NCBI RefSeq assembly: GCF_902499115.1
Contig: NZ_CABVPN010000036.1
Location: 1 to 64,000 of the forward strand
Reading direction: 5' to 3'
DNA: 64,000 nucleotides
From: Burkholderia diffusa
GTDB taxonomy: Bacteria > Pseudomonadota > Gammaproteobacteria > Burkholderiales > Burkholderiaceae
Made by a program: the position numbers and the translations under genes. Shown in pieces: positions 25,136 to 34,829 of the stretch. Position 1 is the first letter of the stretch. The number at the start of each line of letters is the position of its first letter. The notes beneath the pieces were generated by a model. The model was given only the letters and a program-made list of their open reading frames with translations, was not told where the DNA came from and ran no database searches.

Positions 25136-27310
25136 ATGTTGATGGAGACAGGTGCGGCGCGACGCGCGTGGGCGATCGCTGCCGGGGGAACATTGTGCAT
25201 GGCGGCCGCAGGCGGCGCGCATGCGCAGGCGCCGAACGCCGGCGCCACGACGGCCGTGCTGCCGCCCATCGACGTGACCGGCAACGCCGGCGGATCGTCG
25301 GTCGGGCTCGTCGGGCTGCGCACCGCCGCCGGCACGAAGACCGACACGCCGGTGGCCGAGATTCCGCAGACGACCAACATCGTGACCGCGCAGCAGATCG
25401 AGATGACCGGCGCGGCCGACCTGAACCAGGCGCTGCGTTATGTGCCGGGCTTCGCGACGTTCGGCGCCGACAGCCGGACCGACTGGTATGCGGCGCTGCG
25501 CGGCTTCACGCCGACGCTGTACGTCGACGGCGTGCCGGCGCCGAATACGGCCGTCATCGCGAACTGGCGTGTCGACCCATACACGATCGACTCGATCGCG
25601 GTGCTGCGCGGGCCGACGTCGGTGCTGTACGGCGCGGGCGAGCCCGGCGCGATCGTCGACGCGCACACGAAACTCGCCGACGGCGAGCGCGTGCGCGAAG
25701 CCGGCGTGCAGATCGGCAACCATGCGCGCAAGCAATTCATGGTCGATGTCGGCGACCAGCTCGACCCGGACGACCGGTATGCGTATCGCTTCGTCGGCAT
25801 CGCACGCGACGGCAACGCATGGACCGGCCCGAATGCCGACCGGCGCGTCGCGCTCGCGCCGTCGTTTCGCTGGCGGCCGACCGCCGACACGTCGCTGACA
25901 TTCTCCGCATCGTTCCTGCAGGACAGCGGCGACATCTCGTCGAACTTCCTGCCCGCGTCCGGGACGGTGCTGCCGAACCCGAACGGCCGCCTGTCGCAGG
26001 ACATCTACATGGGCGACCCGTCGTTCAACGACTACCGGAAGAAGCAATGGTCGCTCGGCTACGCGCTGGAGCACCGCGTGGATGCGATATGGACGCTGCA
26101 CCAGGACGTACGCTGGTCGCATCTGTCGCTCGACGACGCGACGGTGTTCGGCACGGGCCTGGTGCCCCGCAGCACGACGAACATGATGCGTTTCGCGGGG
26201 CTGTTCCAGCTCAACTACAGCCGGCTCGATATCGACAACCACGCGCAGGCGCGCTTCGGCACGGGGCCGCTCGAACACACGCTGCTGCTCGGCGTGCAGT
26301 TCGACCGGCAGACGACGACCAACAGCGTATGGCTCGCGCTGGCGCCGTCGCTGAACCTGTACCACCCCGTCTATCGGCCGGTCACGGCCGCGATCTTTAC
26401 CGGCCCGACGTCGCTCGGCCATGTCGACCAGTACACGGCGATGAACGCGGTCGGCGTGTACGCGCAGGACCAGATCCGCTGGCAGCGCTGGACGATGACG
26501 CTCGGCGGCCGCGAGGATCGTGTGAATGCACGGTTCGACGGCCGGACGGTCGGTACGCATTCGCGGCAGGACGACAGCGCGTTTTCCGGGCGCGTCGGGC
26601 TCGCCTATCAGGGCGATGCGGGGCTGTCGCCGTATGTGAGTTATTCGACGTCGTTCGATCCGGTCATCGGCGTGCGGATTTATGGTGGCGGCCTGCCGAA
26701 GCCGACGCGCGGCACGCAGACGGAAGCCGGGCTGCGCTGGCAACCGCCGGGCAAGAATCTGATGCTGAGCGCGGCCGTTTATCGGATCGACCAGACCAAC
26801 GTCGTGACGCCGGCGCCGGCGAATCTCGACCCCACCGGCACGACGTCCGTGCAGACCGGCAAGGTGCGCTCGCGCGGCATCGAGCTGAGCGCGCTCGGCA
26901 AGGTGACCCGCGAGCTGTCGATCGTCGCGTCGTATATGTATCAGGACGTCAAGAACGTGCAGGCGAACGACGCGTCGCTGAACAACTGGCCGGTGTCCGT
27001 GCCGCTGCCGCGGCAGATGGCGTCGATGTGGGCCGACTGGACCTGGCATGCGGGCGCGCTGTCGGGCCTCGGGATCGGCGCCGGCGTGCGCTATCAGAGC
27101 GCGTCGGCCGGCGCGCCCGACAATTCGCTGACGGTATCCAGCTTTACGCTGTACGACCTGGCGATGCACTACGAGACGCGCCACTGGCGGTTCGCGTTCA
27201 ACGTCGCGAACCTGTTCGACCGGCGTTACGTCAGCGGCTGCCAGTCGTACGCGGTGTGCGTGTTCGGCAACGAGCGGACGGTGCTGGCCAGCGCGAGATA
27301 CAACTGGTAG
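25136..27310 (+). CDS. TonB-dependent siderophore-type outer-membrane receptor
   Basis: The 724-residue protein has a signal peptide ending AHAQ at about 30, a plug domain at about 60-170 (TPVAEIPQTTNIVTAQQIEM, then VLRGPTSVLYGAGEPGAIVD) and a 22-strand barrel domain ending NLFDRRYVSGCQSY and a final aromatic residue (Trp). The plug pattern is that of FhuA/FpvA-type ferri-siderophore receptors. No siderophore biosynthesis, periplasmic or ABC transporter genes lie nearby. The substrate is unknown and could be a xenosiderophore or a carbohydrate. It converges with the orphan REC-AraC regulator, 29 bases apart. Confidence 0.92.
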   Translation: MLMETGAARRAWAIAAGGTLCMAAAGGAHAQAPNAGATTAVLPPIDVTGNAGGSSVGLVGLRTAAGTKTDTPVAEIPQTTNIVTAQQIEMTGAADLNQALRYVPGFATFGADSRTDWYAALRGFTPTLYVDGVPAPNTAVIANWRVDPYTIDSIAVLRGPTSVLYGAGEPGAIVDAHTKLADGERVREAGVQIGNHARKQFMVDVGDQLDPDDRYAYRFVGIARDGNAWTGPNADRRVALAPSFRWRPTADTSLTFSASFLQDSGDISSNFLPASGTVLPNPNGRLSQDIYMGDPSFNDYRKKQWSLGYALEHRVDAIWTLHQDVRWSHLSLDDATVFGTGLVPRSTTNMMRFAGLFQLNYSRLDIDNHAQARFGTGPLEHTLLLGVQFDRQTTTNSVWLALAPSLNLYHPVYRPVTAAIFTGPTSLGHVDQYTAMNAVGVYAQDQIRWQRWTMTLGGREDRVNARFDGRTVGTHSRQDDSAFSGRVGLAYQGDAGLSPYVSYSTSFDPVIGVRIYGGGLPKPTRGTQTEAGLRWQPPGKNLMLSAAVYRIDQTNVVTPAPANLDPTGTTSVQTGKVRSRGIELSALGKVTRELSIVASYMYQDVKNVQANDASLNNWPVSVPLPRQMASMWADWTWHAGALSGLGIGAGVRYQSASAGAPDNSLTVSSFTLYDLAMHYETRHWRFAFNVANLFDRRYVSGCQSYAVCVFGNERTVLASARYNW

Positions 27311-27331
27311 CGCAGCATCGCGGGCACGCCG

Positions 27332-27353
27332 AACGCGGCCTACGCGCCGCGTT
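27332..27353. terminator. Hairpin between convergent genes
   Basis: AACGCGGC, a six-base loop, then GCCGCGTT forms an 8-bp GC-rich stem that covers the stop codon of the minus-strand regulator and lies 21 bases past the receptor stop. It could terminate both transcripts. There is no long T-run on either side. Confidence 0.4.
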
Positions 27354-28146
27354 GCGGTTCACGGGTCGCGGCGCGCCGGCTCGCGTGGCGCTGGCGCCGC
27401 CACTCGGTCGGCGTGATGCCGAAACGTTCGCGGAAGGCGGTCGCGAAGTTCGCCGGCGTGGAAAAGCCGATTTCCTTCGCGATGCTGGCGATGCTGAGCG
27501 ACGTCGAATCCAGGAGATCCTGCGCGATCCGAAGCCGCTCGTGCCGCAGATACTCGAACACGGTCTGGCCGAGATTGTCGCGAAACGCGCGCGACAACCG
27601 CTTTTCATGCGTGCCGACCGCACGCGCCAGTTGCTCGACCGTCGGCGGATCGTTCAGCGTCCGCGACAGGTGGCGAATGGCCGCGCGCACGATGATGTCG
27701 TCGTCCATGCCCGCCGCGAACGGGCTTGCCGTGTCCGACGGCCGGTCGCGCTTCGCCCGCGCGAGCTGCACGCGAATCCGCGCGAGCACCTCGACCGGTT
27801 CGAACGGCTTCACCACATAGTCGACACCGCCGATTTCCAGCCCCTCGAGGCGTTCGTGCAATTCGCCGGCCACGGTCAGGAAGATGACCGGAATCGCGCT
27901 CGTCAGCGGATCGGCGGCGAGCCGCCGGCACGCGGTGAAACCGTCCATGCGCGGCATGCGGACATCCATCAGGATCACATCGGGCATGAGCGCCTGCGCG
28001 CGCTGGCACGCCTGCGCCCCGTCGGATGCGATGCTGATCCGGCAGCCCGTACCGCGCAGGATGTCGATCAGCAAACGCAGCTGGTCGGGCTGATCGTCGA
28101 CGATCAGGACATGGGCGTCGCTCAATGCGGAGATCGATGGGGGCAT
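27340..28146 (-). CDS. Orphan response regulator with AraC-type DNA-binding domain
   Basis: I chose ATG 28146 (MPPSISALSDAHVLIVDDQP); the frame is open further upstream but without conserved residues. The 268-residue protein has a receiver with ILMDVRMPRMDG and VVKPFEP, and an AraC HTH with RAVGTHEKRLSRAFRDNLGQ and IGFSTPANFATAFRERFGIT. It is strikingly similar to the regulator at 15793-16626 across the whole length, so the two arose by duplication. No histidine kinase is adjacent, so it may be served by the 7TM-DISM kinase 11 kb away. The second adhesin gene lies 1.16 kb upstream on the opposite strand, mirroring the arrangement of the first pair. Confidence 0.92.
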   Translation of the reverse strand: MPPSISALSDAHVLIVDDQPDQLRLLIDILRGTGCRISIASDGAQACQRAQALMPDVILMDVRMPRMDGFTACRRLAADPLTSAIPVIFLTVAGELHERLEGLEIGGVDYVVKPFEPVEVLARIRVQLARAKRDRPSDTASPFAAGMDDDIIVRAAIRHLSRTLNDPPTVEQLARAVGTHEKRLSRAFRDNLGQTVFEYLRHERLRIAQDLLDSTSLSIASIAKEIGFSTPANFATAFRERFGITPTEWRRQRHASRRAATREPQRGA

Positions 28147-29306
28147 CGTGCACCTGTTCTGGAAAGGCGGCTGGCCGAGATCCCGCGGGCGGCCTGCCCG
28201 GTGTGGGGAATCGTCGGACGCCGCTCTATGACGACGCGCAAACGCGTCGCACGCTCGTATCGATATTCGGATTGCGTCGGACTGCGCGGCCGGCAACCGG
28301 CCGGCGCAATACCGGGCGTTCGTTGTTTTGATCACTGAACCGGTAATGACACGGACGATTGCGGTGGTGGCGTCGTGAGTGATCGCGGCTGCCGGTATCG
28401 ATGCGAGCGGAATTGTAGGAGCATATTTCGATTCCCGCCAGATGGTCTGTCGATAATCGAGTCATGGCGTTTTACATATTTTCAATTATGCGGCGGTTCG
28501 TGCATGCGGTGCCGGGCGTCGATATTCGTCAAAAACCCGCGGATTCCATGTCTGTCCGGGATGCAATCATGCAATTTTCTGGCTCTCCGGCGGAGAGTTG
28601 TCCGATGCCGTTTTATTTGAATGCGCTCGAGCAAAGTATTTATCCGCTTCTAAAAACATTCCGATTAAATGCGGCATATTGCAATCGTTTGCGAGATGGT
28701 GGAATTATAGATAACGCATTGAATATATTGAATTTTACAATCTATAAACAATGTCGCCTTTAATAATTATCGATCGTGTCTCATAATTCGTCCGAACTTT
28801 GAGCGACGGATGGCGCCGGACACCGGGAGACGAGGCGAACAGCGGTGGATGTTGCGCAATTGGAGTCCGAGGCATCAGTTGATGCATGCGTGGGCGAATG
28901 TCCTGCGCATGCGAACAGAAATCCGGTCGCCGGAGATGAAATAAAAGAAACGGGGTTGGTCGCGCTCGGCGCGTCATCAGATTCGGTGTGTTTATAAAGA
29001 CGGGTTGAATCTCGCGATTCAACGGGGATGAGCTCGTCCATAAATAACGATACGCATTCCTGATGATGTGGCGATTTAACGGAATGAGGCGTTAAGAGAC
29101 GGCGTGCCTGTGCCATCGAATGCCCCGGCGATTTGCTCGGTGTCGATGCATGTCGCGCTCGCCATGACGAGGCTGGGCATCGTGGCCAGGTTCCGCACCG
29201 AAGTCGTATTCGTAATCGCAGTCGAAGTCGAAGTCGAAGTCGAAGCTGTCAATAAAATTAAGTAGTCCGTATTCAAACCAGACGCTACAAAACGGAGCAG
29301 AACAGC
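28147..29306. other. Long AT-rich intergenic region upstream of adhesin 2
   Basis: These 1.16 kb separate the orphan regulator from the second adhesin. Bases 28440-28790 are AT-rich. A 99-codon frame at 28464-28763 is open but has no ribosome-binding site, recognisable domain or convincing composition, so I do not call it. The 3' end holds the hexamer repeat described separately. The layout parallels the gap in front of adhesin 1. Confidence 0.5.
29197..29250 (+). repeat. Hexanucleotide repeat tract upstream of adhesin 2
   Basis: Four perfect copies of GTCGAA occupy 29221-29244. Degenerate copies precede them (ACCGAA, GTCGTA, TTCGTA, ATCGCA from 29197) and GCTGTC follows. The tract ends about 57 bases before the adhesin ATG, in the region where the promoter or leader must lie. 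Slippage would change spacing by six bases per step without touching the coding frame. Confidence 0.7.
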
Positions 29307-32300
29307 ATGAAGAGGAACCAGATTTCGGCGCTTGCCGCCGCCATGTTCACGGGTGCAGGTGTGCTGATCGCGGGGGTCGCACACGCGGACAATTTCGTCG
29401 ACCGTGGCAACCCGGACAACGCGCTGAACGGCCAGTGCATCGACGGGACCAACCCGCTTTGCGTGGCGACGAAAAGCGGGAGTTTCGTCGCGGTGAGCAC
29501 CACGAACGTTACGCAGGGCACGAATGCGAAGGCTGGTTCCAGCGGTATCGCGATCGGCGACCAGTCGAATGCGAGCAGCAAGGGCGGCAGCAGCAGCGGC
29601 GGTGCGATTGCGATCGGGGTCGGTTCGCAGGCATTGGCGAACTCGGCAACGGCGATCGGTACGGTGGCGGTCGCGCAAGGCAATACGGCGCTCGCGATCG
29701 GTCGCCAGTCGGCTGCAATCGGCGATTTCTCGATGGCGCTCGGCAACGTCGCCGATGCGCACGGCACGAGCTCGATCGCGCTCGGCCACTCTGCGCTGGC
29801 CAGCGGCGATCGCTCGATCGCGATCGGCGGCGCGAACCCGACGTCGAGCGACGGCGTATCGAACGGCGCCGCGTACGACGCAGCGACGCAGACGCGCGCC
29901 GGCGGCACGCAATCGGTGGCGATCGGTGCGGGCGCGCAGACAAACGACAACAATCAGGTGGCGATCGGCTCGGGCAGCGTCGGCGCGAACAACGGCGGCA
30001 CGCCGGTGTTCGGCGGCACGGCAGCGCCGGTCGGCGGCGCGGTATCGTTCGGTGCGCTCGGCAGCGAACGCCAGCTCAAGAACGTCGCGGCCGGCGCGGC
30101 CGATACGGATGCCGTCAACGTCCAGCAGCTGAAGAACGTGAACAGCGCGCTCAGCACGAGCATCGGCAACGTCGACGCACACGTGACGTCGGTCGGCAAT
30201 TCGCTGTCGACTTCGATCACGAACGTCGACCAGCGCGTGACCAGCGTCGGCAACAGCCTCAGCACGAGCATCGTGTCGGCAACGCAGAACGTGGTGAAAT
30301 ACACCGACGATTCGCATGCGGCGATCACGCTCGACGGCAGCAACGGCACCACGATCAGTGGCGTCGCGGCCGGCGTTGCAGACACCGATGCGGTGAACGT
30401 CGGCCAGTTGAGGGGCAGCGTCGCGCCGCTGCAAACGTCCATTTCGACGGCGGCTTCGAACATCACGAACCTGCAGAACAGCGTCTCCGGCATCAACACG
30501 TCGCTGAGCACGGCGGCGTCGAACATCGGCAACCTGCAGGCGGCCGATACGCGCAACGTGAAGTACGACGGCGCGAGCGGGTTCGATTCGGTGACGTTCG
30601 CCGGCACGAACGGCACGACCCTGCACAACATCGCGGACGGCAAGGACGTGCACGACGCGGTCAACGTCGGCCAACTGAACGGCGGCCTCGCATCGCTCAG
30701 CACGAGCGTGACGAACAACCTCAGCACGACGCTCGGCAACCTGAGCACGTCGATCACCAGCCAGATCGGCAACGCGACGAAGAACGCGGTGCAGTACGAC
30801 GACGACGCGCACGGCGGCGTCACGCTCGGCGGCAAGGGCGCGCAGGCACCCGTCGGCCTGCACAATATCGCGGACGGCGTAGCCGCGGGCGATGCGGTGA
30901 ACGTCGGCCAGCTCGGCAATGTGACCGACACGCTCAATCAGTCGATCACGACAGTCGGCAACCAGGTGACGACGAATACGGGCAACATCGCCGCGCTGCA
31001 GCAGGATGCGCTCCAGTGGAACGCGAGTCTCGGCGCGTACGATGCAAGCCACGGCGGCAACGGCCCGCAACTGATCAGCAACGTCGCGGCCGGTAAGAAT
31101 GGAACCGACGCGGTCAACGTCGACCAGTTGAACGCGGCGATTCAAAGCGGCACAAGCCAGCTCGATGCGCTGGCCGTGAAGTACGACGATGCGAGCAAGC
31201 GGCAGGTTTCGCTCGGGGCGGGCAATGGCGGGAGCCCGGTGCGTGTGACCAATGTCGCGGAAGGCAACGTGGCGTCCGGCAGCGCCGACGCGGTGAACGG
31301 CGCGCAACTGCGCCGCGCGACCGACGGCACCGCGGCTGCGCTCGGCGGCGGCGCCACGGCGAACCCGGACGGCTCGATCACCGCGCCGGCCTACAAGGTT
31401 GGCGGCGGCTCGTTCAACAATGTCGGCGACGCACTCACGAACCTCGACGGCCGCGTCGGCAGCAACACGACGACGCTCGAGAATCAAGAAACGCGCCTCG
31501 GCAACGCCGAAACGAACATCGCCGGCAATACCGCCGCGATCGCCGGGCTGCAGCAGGACGCGCTGCAGTTCGACCCGAAACTCGGAGCGTATAGCGCGGC
31601 GCGCGGCGGTGCTCCGACCAAGCTGACGAACGTGGCCGACGGCAACGTCGCCGCGGGCAGTACCGACGCGGTGAACGGTGGACAGCTGTCGGGCGTGAAA
31701 TCCGATCTCGAACAGCAGATCACGCAGGTGTCCAATCAGACCGGCGAGGCCGTGAAGAACGTCGTCAAATACGATGTCGATACGAACGGCAACCGGCTGA
31801 ATTCGGTCTCGCTCGTCGGCGGCGACGCCCATTCGGCGGTCGTGCTGAAGAACGTCGCGGCGGGCACCAACGATACCGACGCGGTGAACGTGAAGCAACT
31901 GAAGGACGTGCAGTCGAATCTCAGCCAGCTCGGCGCACTCGCGGTGCAGTACGACGACAGCTCGAAGAGCACGATCACGCTCGGCGGCGCCGGCGGCACG
32001 CGCATCACGAATGTGCAGGCCGGCACGCTCGGCGCAACCAGCACGGACGCGGTAAACGGCTCGCAGCTCTACGCGACCAACCAGCAGGTGTCGAAGAACA
32101 CGACCGACATCTCCAACCTGCAGGGCAGCGTGACCAACATCGCGAACGGCAAGGCCGGCCTCGTGCAGCAACAGGATCCGAACGGCGCGATCACGGTCGG
32201 GAAGGACACGGGCGGCACCAGCGTGAACTTCTCGGGCACGGCCGGCGACCGCGTGCTGACCGGCGTCGCGGTGGGCGTGAACGCGAACGATGCGGTCAAC

Positions 32301-32900
32301 GTCGGCCAGTTCAACGCCGCGCTGCAGAACGTGGCGGCCAACGACAAGATCCACACGGCGGCAACCGATGCGAACACGACGTGGATCGCGCGCGCCGATG
32401 CGGGATCGATCGGGTCGACGGCGACCGCAACCGGCAAGAACGCGGTGGCGGTGGGCCAGGGTTCCGTCGCCGATCGCGACAATTCGTTCTCGGTCGGCGC
32501 GCAGGGCAGCGAGCGCCAGATCACGAACGTCGCGGCCGGGACGGCGCCGACCGACGCGGTGAACGTGCAGCAACTGAACGACAACCTCTCGACCGCTTCG
32601 ACGCAGGCGAAGAGCTACACCGACCAGCGCATCGGGCAGGTGTACAACTCGTTCAACGACCTGAAGAAGGACATGTACGGCGGCGTCGCGTCGGCGATGG
32701 CGGTGGCCGGGTTGCCGCAACCGACTGGCGCGGGCCGCTCGATGGTATCGGCAGCGACCGCGAACTATCACGGCCAGCAGGGGTTTGCCGCCGGTTACTC
32801 GTATGTGACGGAAAGCAACCGCTGGGTCGTCAAGGCGTCGGTGACGGGCAACGCCCGCTCGGACTTCGGCGCGGTGGTGGGCGCAGGTTATCAGTTCTGA
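29307..32900 (+). CDS. Trimeric autotransporter adhesin with conventional signal peptide
   Basis: The 1197-residue protein follows a GGAG ribosome-binding site. It has a short signal peptide (MKRNQISALAAAMFTGAGVL, cleaved near AHA at 26) and no ESPR, unlike adhesin 1. A YadA-type head with repeated AIGxxAxAxGxxS motifs spans about 65-230. A long alternation of necks (NVAAGxxDTDAVNVxQL) and coiled-coil segments follows. The YadA membrane anchor ends ARSDFGAVVGAGYQF with a terminal Phe. At least eight neck motifs (DAVNVGQL, DAVNVDQL and variants) punctuate the stalk. It is predicted to form a trimeric surface fibre. A strong hairpin follows, so it is probably monocistronic. Confidence 0.95.
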   Translation: MKRNQISALAAAMFTGAGVLIAGVAHADNFVDRGNPDNALNGQCIDGTNPLCVATKSGSFVAVSTTNVTQGTNAKAGSSGIAIGDQSNASSKGGSSSGGAIAIGVGSQALANSATAIGTVAVAQGNTALAIGRQSAAIGDFSMALGNVADAHGTSSIALGHSALASGDRSIAIGGANPTSSDGVSNGAAYDAATQTRAGGTQSVAIGAGAQTNDNNQVAIGSGSVGANNGGTPVFGGTAAPVGGAVSFGALGSERQLKNVAAGAADTDAVNVQQLKNVNSALSTSIGNVDAHVTSVGNSLSTSITNVDQRVTSVGNSLSTSIVSATQNVVKYTDDSHAAITLDGSNGTTISGVAAGVADTDAVNVGQLRGSVAPLQTSISTAASNITNLQNSVSGINTSLSTAASNIGNLQAADTRNVKYDGASGFDSVTFAGTNGTTLHNIADGKDVHDAVNVGQLNGGLASLSTSVTNNLSTTLGNLSTSITSQIGNATKNAVQYDDDAHGGVTLGGKGAQAPVGLHNIADGVAAGDAVNVGQLGNVTDTLNQSITTVGNQVTTNTGNIAALQQDALQWNASLGAYDASHGGNGPQLISNVAAGKNGTDAVNVDQLNAAIQSGTSQLDALAVKYDDASKRQVSLGAGNGGSPVRVTNVAEGNVASGSADAVNGAQLRRATDGTAAALGGGATANPDGSITAPAYKVGGGSFNNVGDALTNLDGRVGSNTTTLENQETRLGNAETNIAGNTAAIAGLQQDALQFDPKLGAYSAARGGAPTKLTNVADGNVAAGSTDAVNGGQLSGVKSDLEQQITQVSNQTGEAVKNVVKYDVDTNGNRLNSVSLVGGDAHSAVVLKNVAAGTNDTDAVNVKQLKDVQSNLSQLGALAVQYDDSSKSTITLGGAGGTRITNVQAGTLGATSTDAVNGSQLYATNQQVSKNTTDISNLQGSVTNIANGKAGLVQQQDPNGAITVGKDTGGTSVNFSGTAGDRVLTGVAVGVNANDAVNVGQFNAALQNVAANDKIHTAATDANTTWIARADAGSIGSTATATGKNAVAVGQGSVADRDNSFSVGAQGSERQITNVAAGTAPTDAVNVQQLNDNLSTASTQAKSYTDQRIGQVYNSFNDLKKDMYGGVASAMAVAGLPQPTGAGRSMVSAATANYHGQQGFAAGYSYVTESNRWVVKASVTGNARSDFGAVVGAGYQF

Positions 32901-32975
32901 TGTCGGTCGTAACGCGTTGAACGTTCGGACGTGCCGGCAATGCGCGTGATACCCGGTGCTTGCGACAAGTCCATG

Positions 32976-33003
32976 GCCCGAGGTCGATTTCTCGACCTCG
33001 GGC
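32976..33003. terminator. Strong 12-bp hairpin after adhesin 2
   Basis: GCCCGAGGTCGA, a four-base TTTC loop, then TCGACCTCGGGC form a perfect stem 76 bases after the adhesin stop. The tract behind it (TGTGATTTG) is only mildly T-rich. It is a good transcription terminator candidate. Confidence 0.7.
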
Positions 33004-33329
33004 TGTGATTTGCCGTCGAAAAGGTGAAATCATCGAGTCCGCCAGGTGTCGGATGAACTTCCGAGTGCAATGCCGGGTGGGTGCATCCGCTCCTTCGGAT
33101 AATGTCGCCGCGGTGTCACGTTCGACAGTGTCGTCACGCTATGCGTCGCATCAAGGCCAATCTGCCCTGCGGGCAGTCGCTTCGGAGCGTGGTGATCAAC
33201 GTCGACCGTGATCAGTTGCGCGTCACGCCATCGATCGACGGCGGCCGAACATAAAGAGCCTGAGCCTGAACCTGAACCGAGTTCGGGCATCAGCTTGGGA
33301 GTGCGTGCCTTGATATGCTGGATCAGTGA
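33004..33329. other. Gene-free stretch before an IS remnant
   Basis: I see no coding frame with support. The minus strand has a short SGSGSGS-encoding run near 33260 (repeated CCTGAG/CCTGAA on the plus strand) with no recognisable protein around it. Confidence 0.35.
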
Positions 33330-33563
33330 GCTGCTGTCCGACATGTGTTCGTCAGGGCAGCCGCCCGCGTGAACAATCGCGCCGAGAACAGCCACCAACC
33401 GACTCGGGAACGCGAGCGTCGTATGCGAGGGTTTCGCGACCCGCGACGCACGCAATACTTCCTGTCGTGCTTTGGTCCGATCCGCCAACATTTCGCGGTG
33501 AAGAGGCACCTATTACGCGCGGCGCTCCATCGCAAACAACTCGCTGCGCGCTTCGACGCCTAG
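33330..33563 (+). mobile_element. IS6-family transposase C-terminal remnant
   Basis: The frame reads NNRAENSHQPTRERERRMRG, then FRDPRRTQYFLSCFGPIRQH and LLRAALHRKQLAARFDA before the stop. The RAENSHQPTR motif contains the third catalytic Glu region of IS6/IS240-type DDE transposases, and the helical tail matches their C-terminus. The first two thirds of the gene and the left end are missing, so it is a dead fragment. Confidence 0.7.
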
Positions 33564-33851
33564 CGCGAGTTCACCAGCGTGGCCCGGAATCCGTCTCCGA
33601 CAAACTGACATTGTCGTCCGTTGCATTTTCATGCTCGATGGTCGTTAAGTTGACAATGTCGCGTGAACTAACGCAGCGAGCGCGCCACGATCATCGCGTT
33701 GGCCCGCACTACCGGAACCCTGACACGGACATCGCCGGTCGATCCCGACCGTCGCGATGCGGCTATGCTCGCCCGTCGGTTGCAATGATTCTCCATTCGG
33801 TATGCTGAGTTTACGCTCACCCATGATCGACGCCCACGGCGGGCTTGTGCA

Positions 33852-34106
33852 GTGGCGCAGGTTCCGGCAGGTGCGCGCGCCTCTAGCAGCCGCCCGACGG
33901 CACTGGGCGCTCCCAAGGCCGCCGCACTACCTTTGACTGCCATTACCGCGTGGGAACTACTGTTCGACCGGCTGAAGATTGCCGAGCGCGGCGGCGTCGG
34001 GCAGTGCATGCTGGTGATCGGCGCGGGTGGCGGCGTCGGGTCCATTCTCGTGCAACTCGCGCGCCAATTGACCGCCCTGACGGTGAGCGGCACCGCGCTG
34101 CTTTAA
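33852..34106 (+). pseudogene. Fragment of a zinc-type alcohol dehydrogenase / quinone reductase-like gene
   Basis: About 70 residues from the middle of the MDR superfamily remain: AAALPLTAITAWELLFDRLK, then MLVIGAGGGVGSILVQLARQ with the GxGGVG NADPH-binding motif, then LTALTVSGTALL and a stop. The N-terminal catalytic half and the rest of the nucleotide-binding domain are missing. The remnant ends where the convergent SDR gene ends; the two coding regions overlap by four bases. Confidence 0.75.
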
Positions 34107-34807
34107 AGCGACGCACCGCCGCACATGACGATCTGCTGCCCGGTGATGGCGCTCGCGTCCGCGCTCAGCAGAAAGCCGGTGAGCGCGGCGACTTCCCCGG
34201 GCGTGATGAACCGCCCGATCGGCGGCAGGCGGGGAGGCGTTGCCGCGCGTGCCGGATCCCGCAGGAACGGCGTGTCCGTGGCGCCGGGCGCGACGACGTT
34301 GACGGTGATGCCCTTCGGCGCGAGTTCCGCCGCCCAGGACCGCGCGAGGCCCACCAGCGCGGATTTGGTCGCCGCATACTGGCTGCGCGTGGCCGCGCCG
34401 TTGGCGGTGCGGCTCCCCAGCAGCACGATGCGTCCGCCGGGGGGCATCCGGGGCACCAGGCGATCGGCCAGAAAGCTCACAGACTCGACGTGCAGGCGCC
34501 ACATTGCCGCTCCGTCGTCTTGCGAAAGCTGGCCGAGCGGCGCGGTACGCATGAAACCGGCCGCATGCACCAGTGCGTCCGCCGTACCCAGTTCATCGCA
34601 CACGGGCCCGAGTGCGGCGAAGTCGGTGACGTCGACGGGCACGATTTTCAGCGAATCACGGGGCGTTTCAATGTGTGAGCGGCACAGGCCGGTGACGCGC
34701 CAGCCGTCCGACAGCAGACGCTCGACGATCGCCTGTCCGATTCCCGACGACGCGCCCGTGACGACTGCATGGCGCAAACCCGAACCCGACTGCTCCAATT
34801 GACCCAC
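34103..34807 (-). CDS. Short-chain dehydrogenase/reductase (SDR)
   Basis: I chose GTG 34807 because AGGAG lies at the right distance upstream; it gives a 234-residue classical SDR. Landmarks are HAVVTGASSGIGQAI (cofactor-binding TGxxxGIG), a catalytic Ser region (IVLLGSRTANGA), YAATK with the catalytic Tyr and Lys, and a C-terminal GFLLSADASAITGQQIVMCG. A basic residue in CRSHIE suggests NADP(H). It is the last gene of the minus-strand catabolic operon, 22 bases after the DeoR regulator, so it probably oxidises or reduces a sugar-acid intermediate. The exact substrate is not readable. Confidence 0.88.
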   Translation of the reverse strand: MGQLEQSGSGLRHAVVTGASSGIGQAIVERLLSDGWRVTGLCRSHIETPRDSLKIVPVDVTDFAALGPVCDELGTADALVHAAGFMRTAPLGQLSQDDGAAMWRLHVESVSFLADRLVPRMPPGGRIVLLGSRTANGAATRSQYAATKSALVGLARSWAAELAPKGITVNVVAPGATDTPFLRDPARAATPPRLPPIGRFITPGEVAALTGFLLSADASAITGQQIVMCGGASL

Positions 34808-34829
34808 GATCGCTCCTGCTGCGTTTGAA

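Noticed and set aside
25168..28338. A 1056-codon plus-strand frame overlapping the TonB receptor and the orphan regulator
   Set aside because: It is a second frame of the receptor gene continued antisense through the regulator. The composition is Arg/Ala-rich and no domain is visible.
28464..28763. A 99-codon frame in the AT-rich gap before adhesin 2
   Set aside because: There is no ribosome-binding site, domain or codon bias, and stops are sparse only by chance. It could be revisited with expression data.
29076..32771. A 1231-codon minus-strand open frame across adhesin 2
   Set aside because: It is the antisense of a low-complexity, high-GC coding region. It is Arg/Val/Asp-rich with no domains, and the plus-strand frame encodes a complete trimeric autotransporter.
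33030..33509. A 159-codon minus-strand frame with an SGSGSGS run
   Set aside because: It overlaps the IS6-type remnant on the plus strand and has no recognisable domain. The Ser-Gly run comes from a short simple repeat.
33606..33661. GACATTGTC / GACAATGTC inverted pair near the IS6 remnant
   Set aside because: The arms are only nine bases, 35 bases apart, and have no gene context. It may be a leftover IS end, but support is too thin to call.
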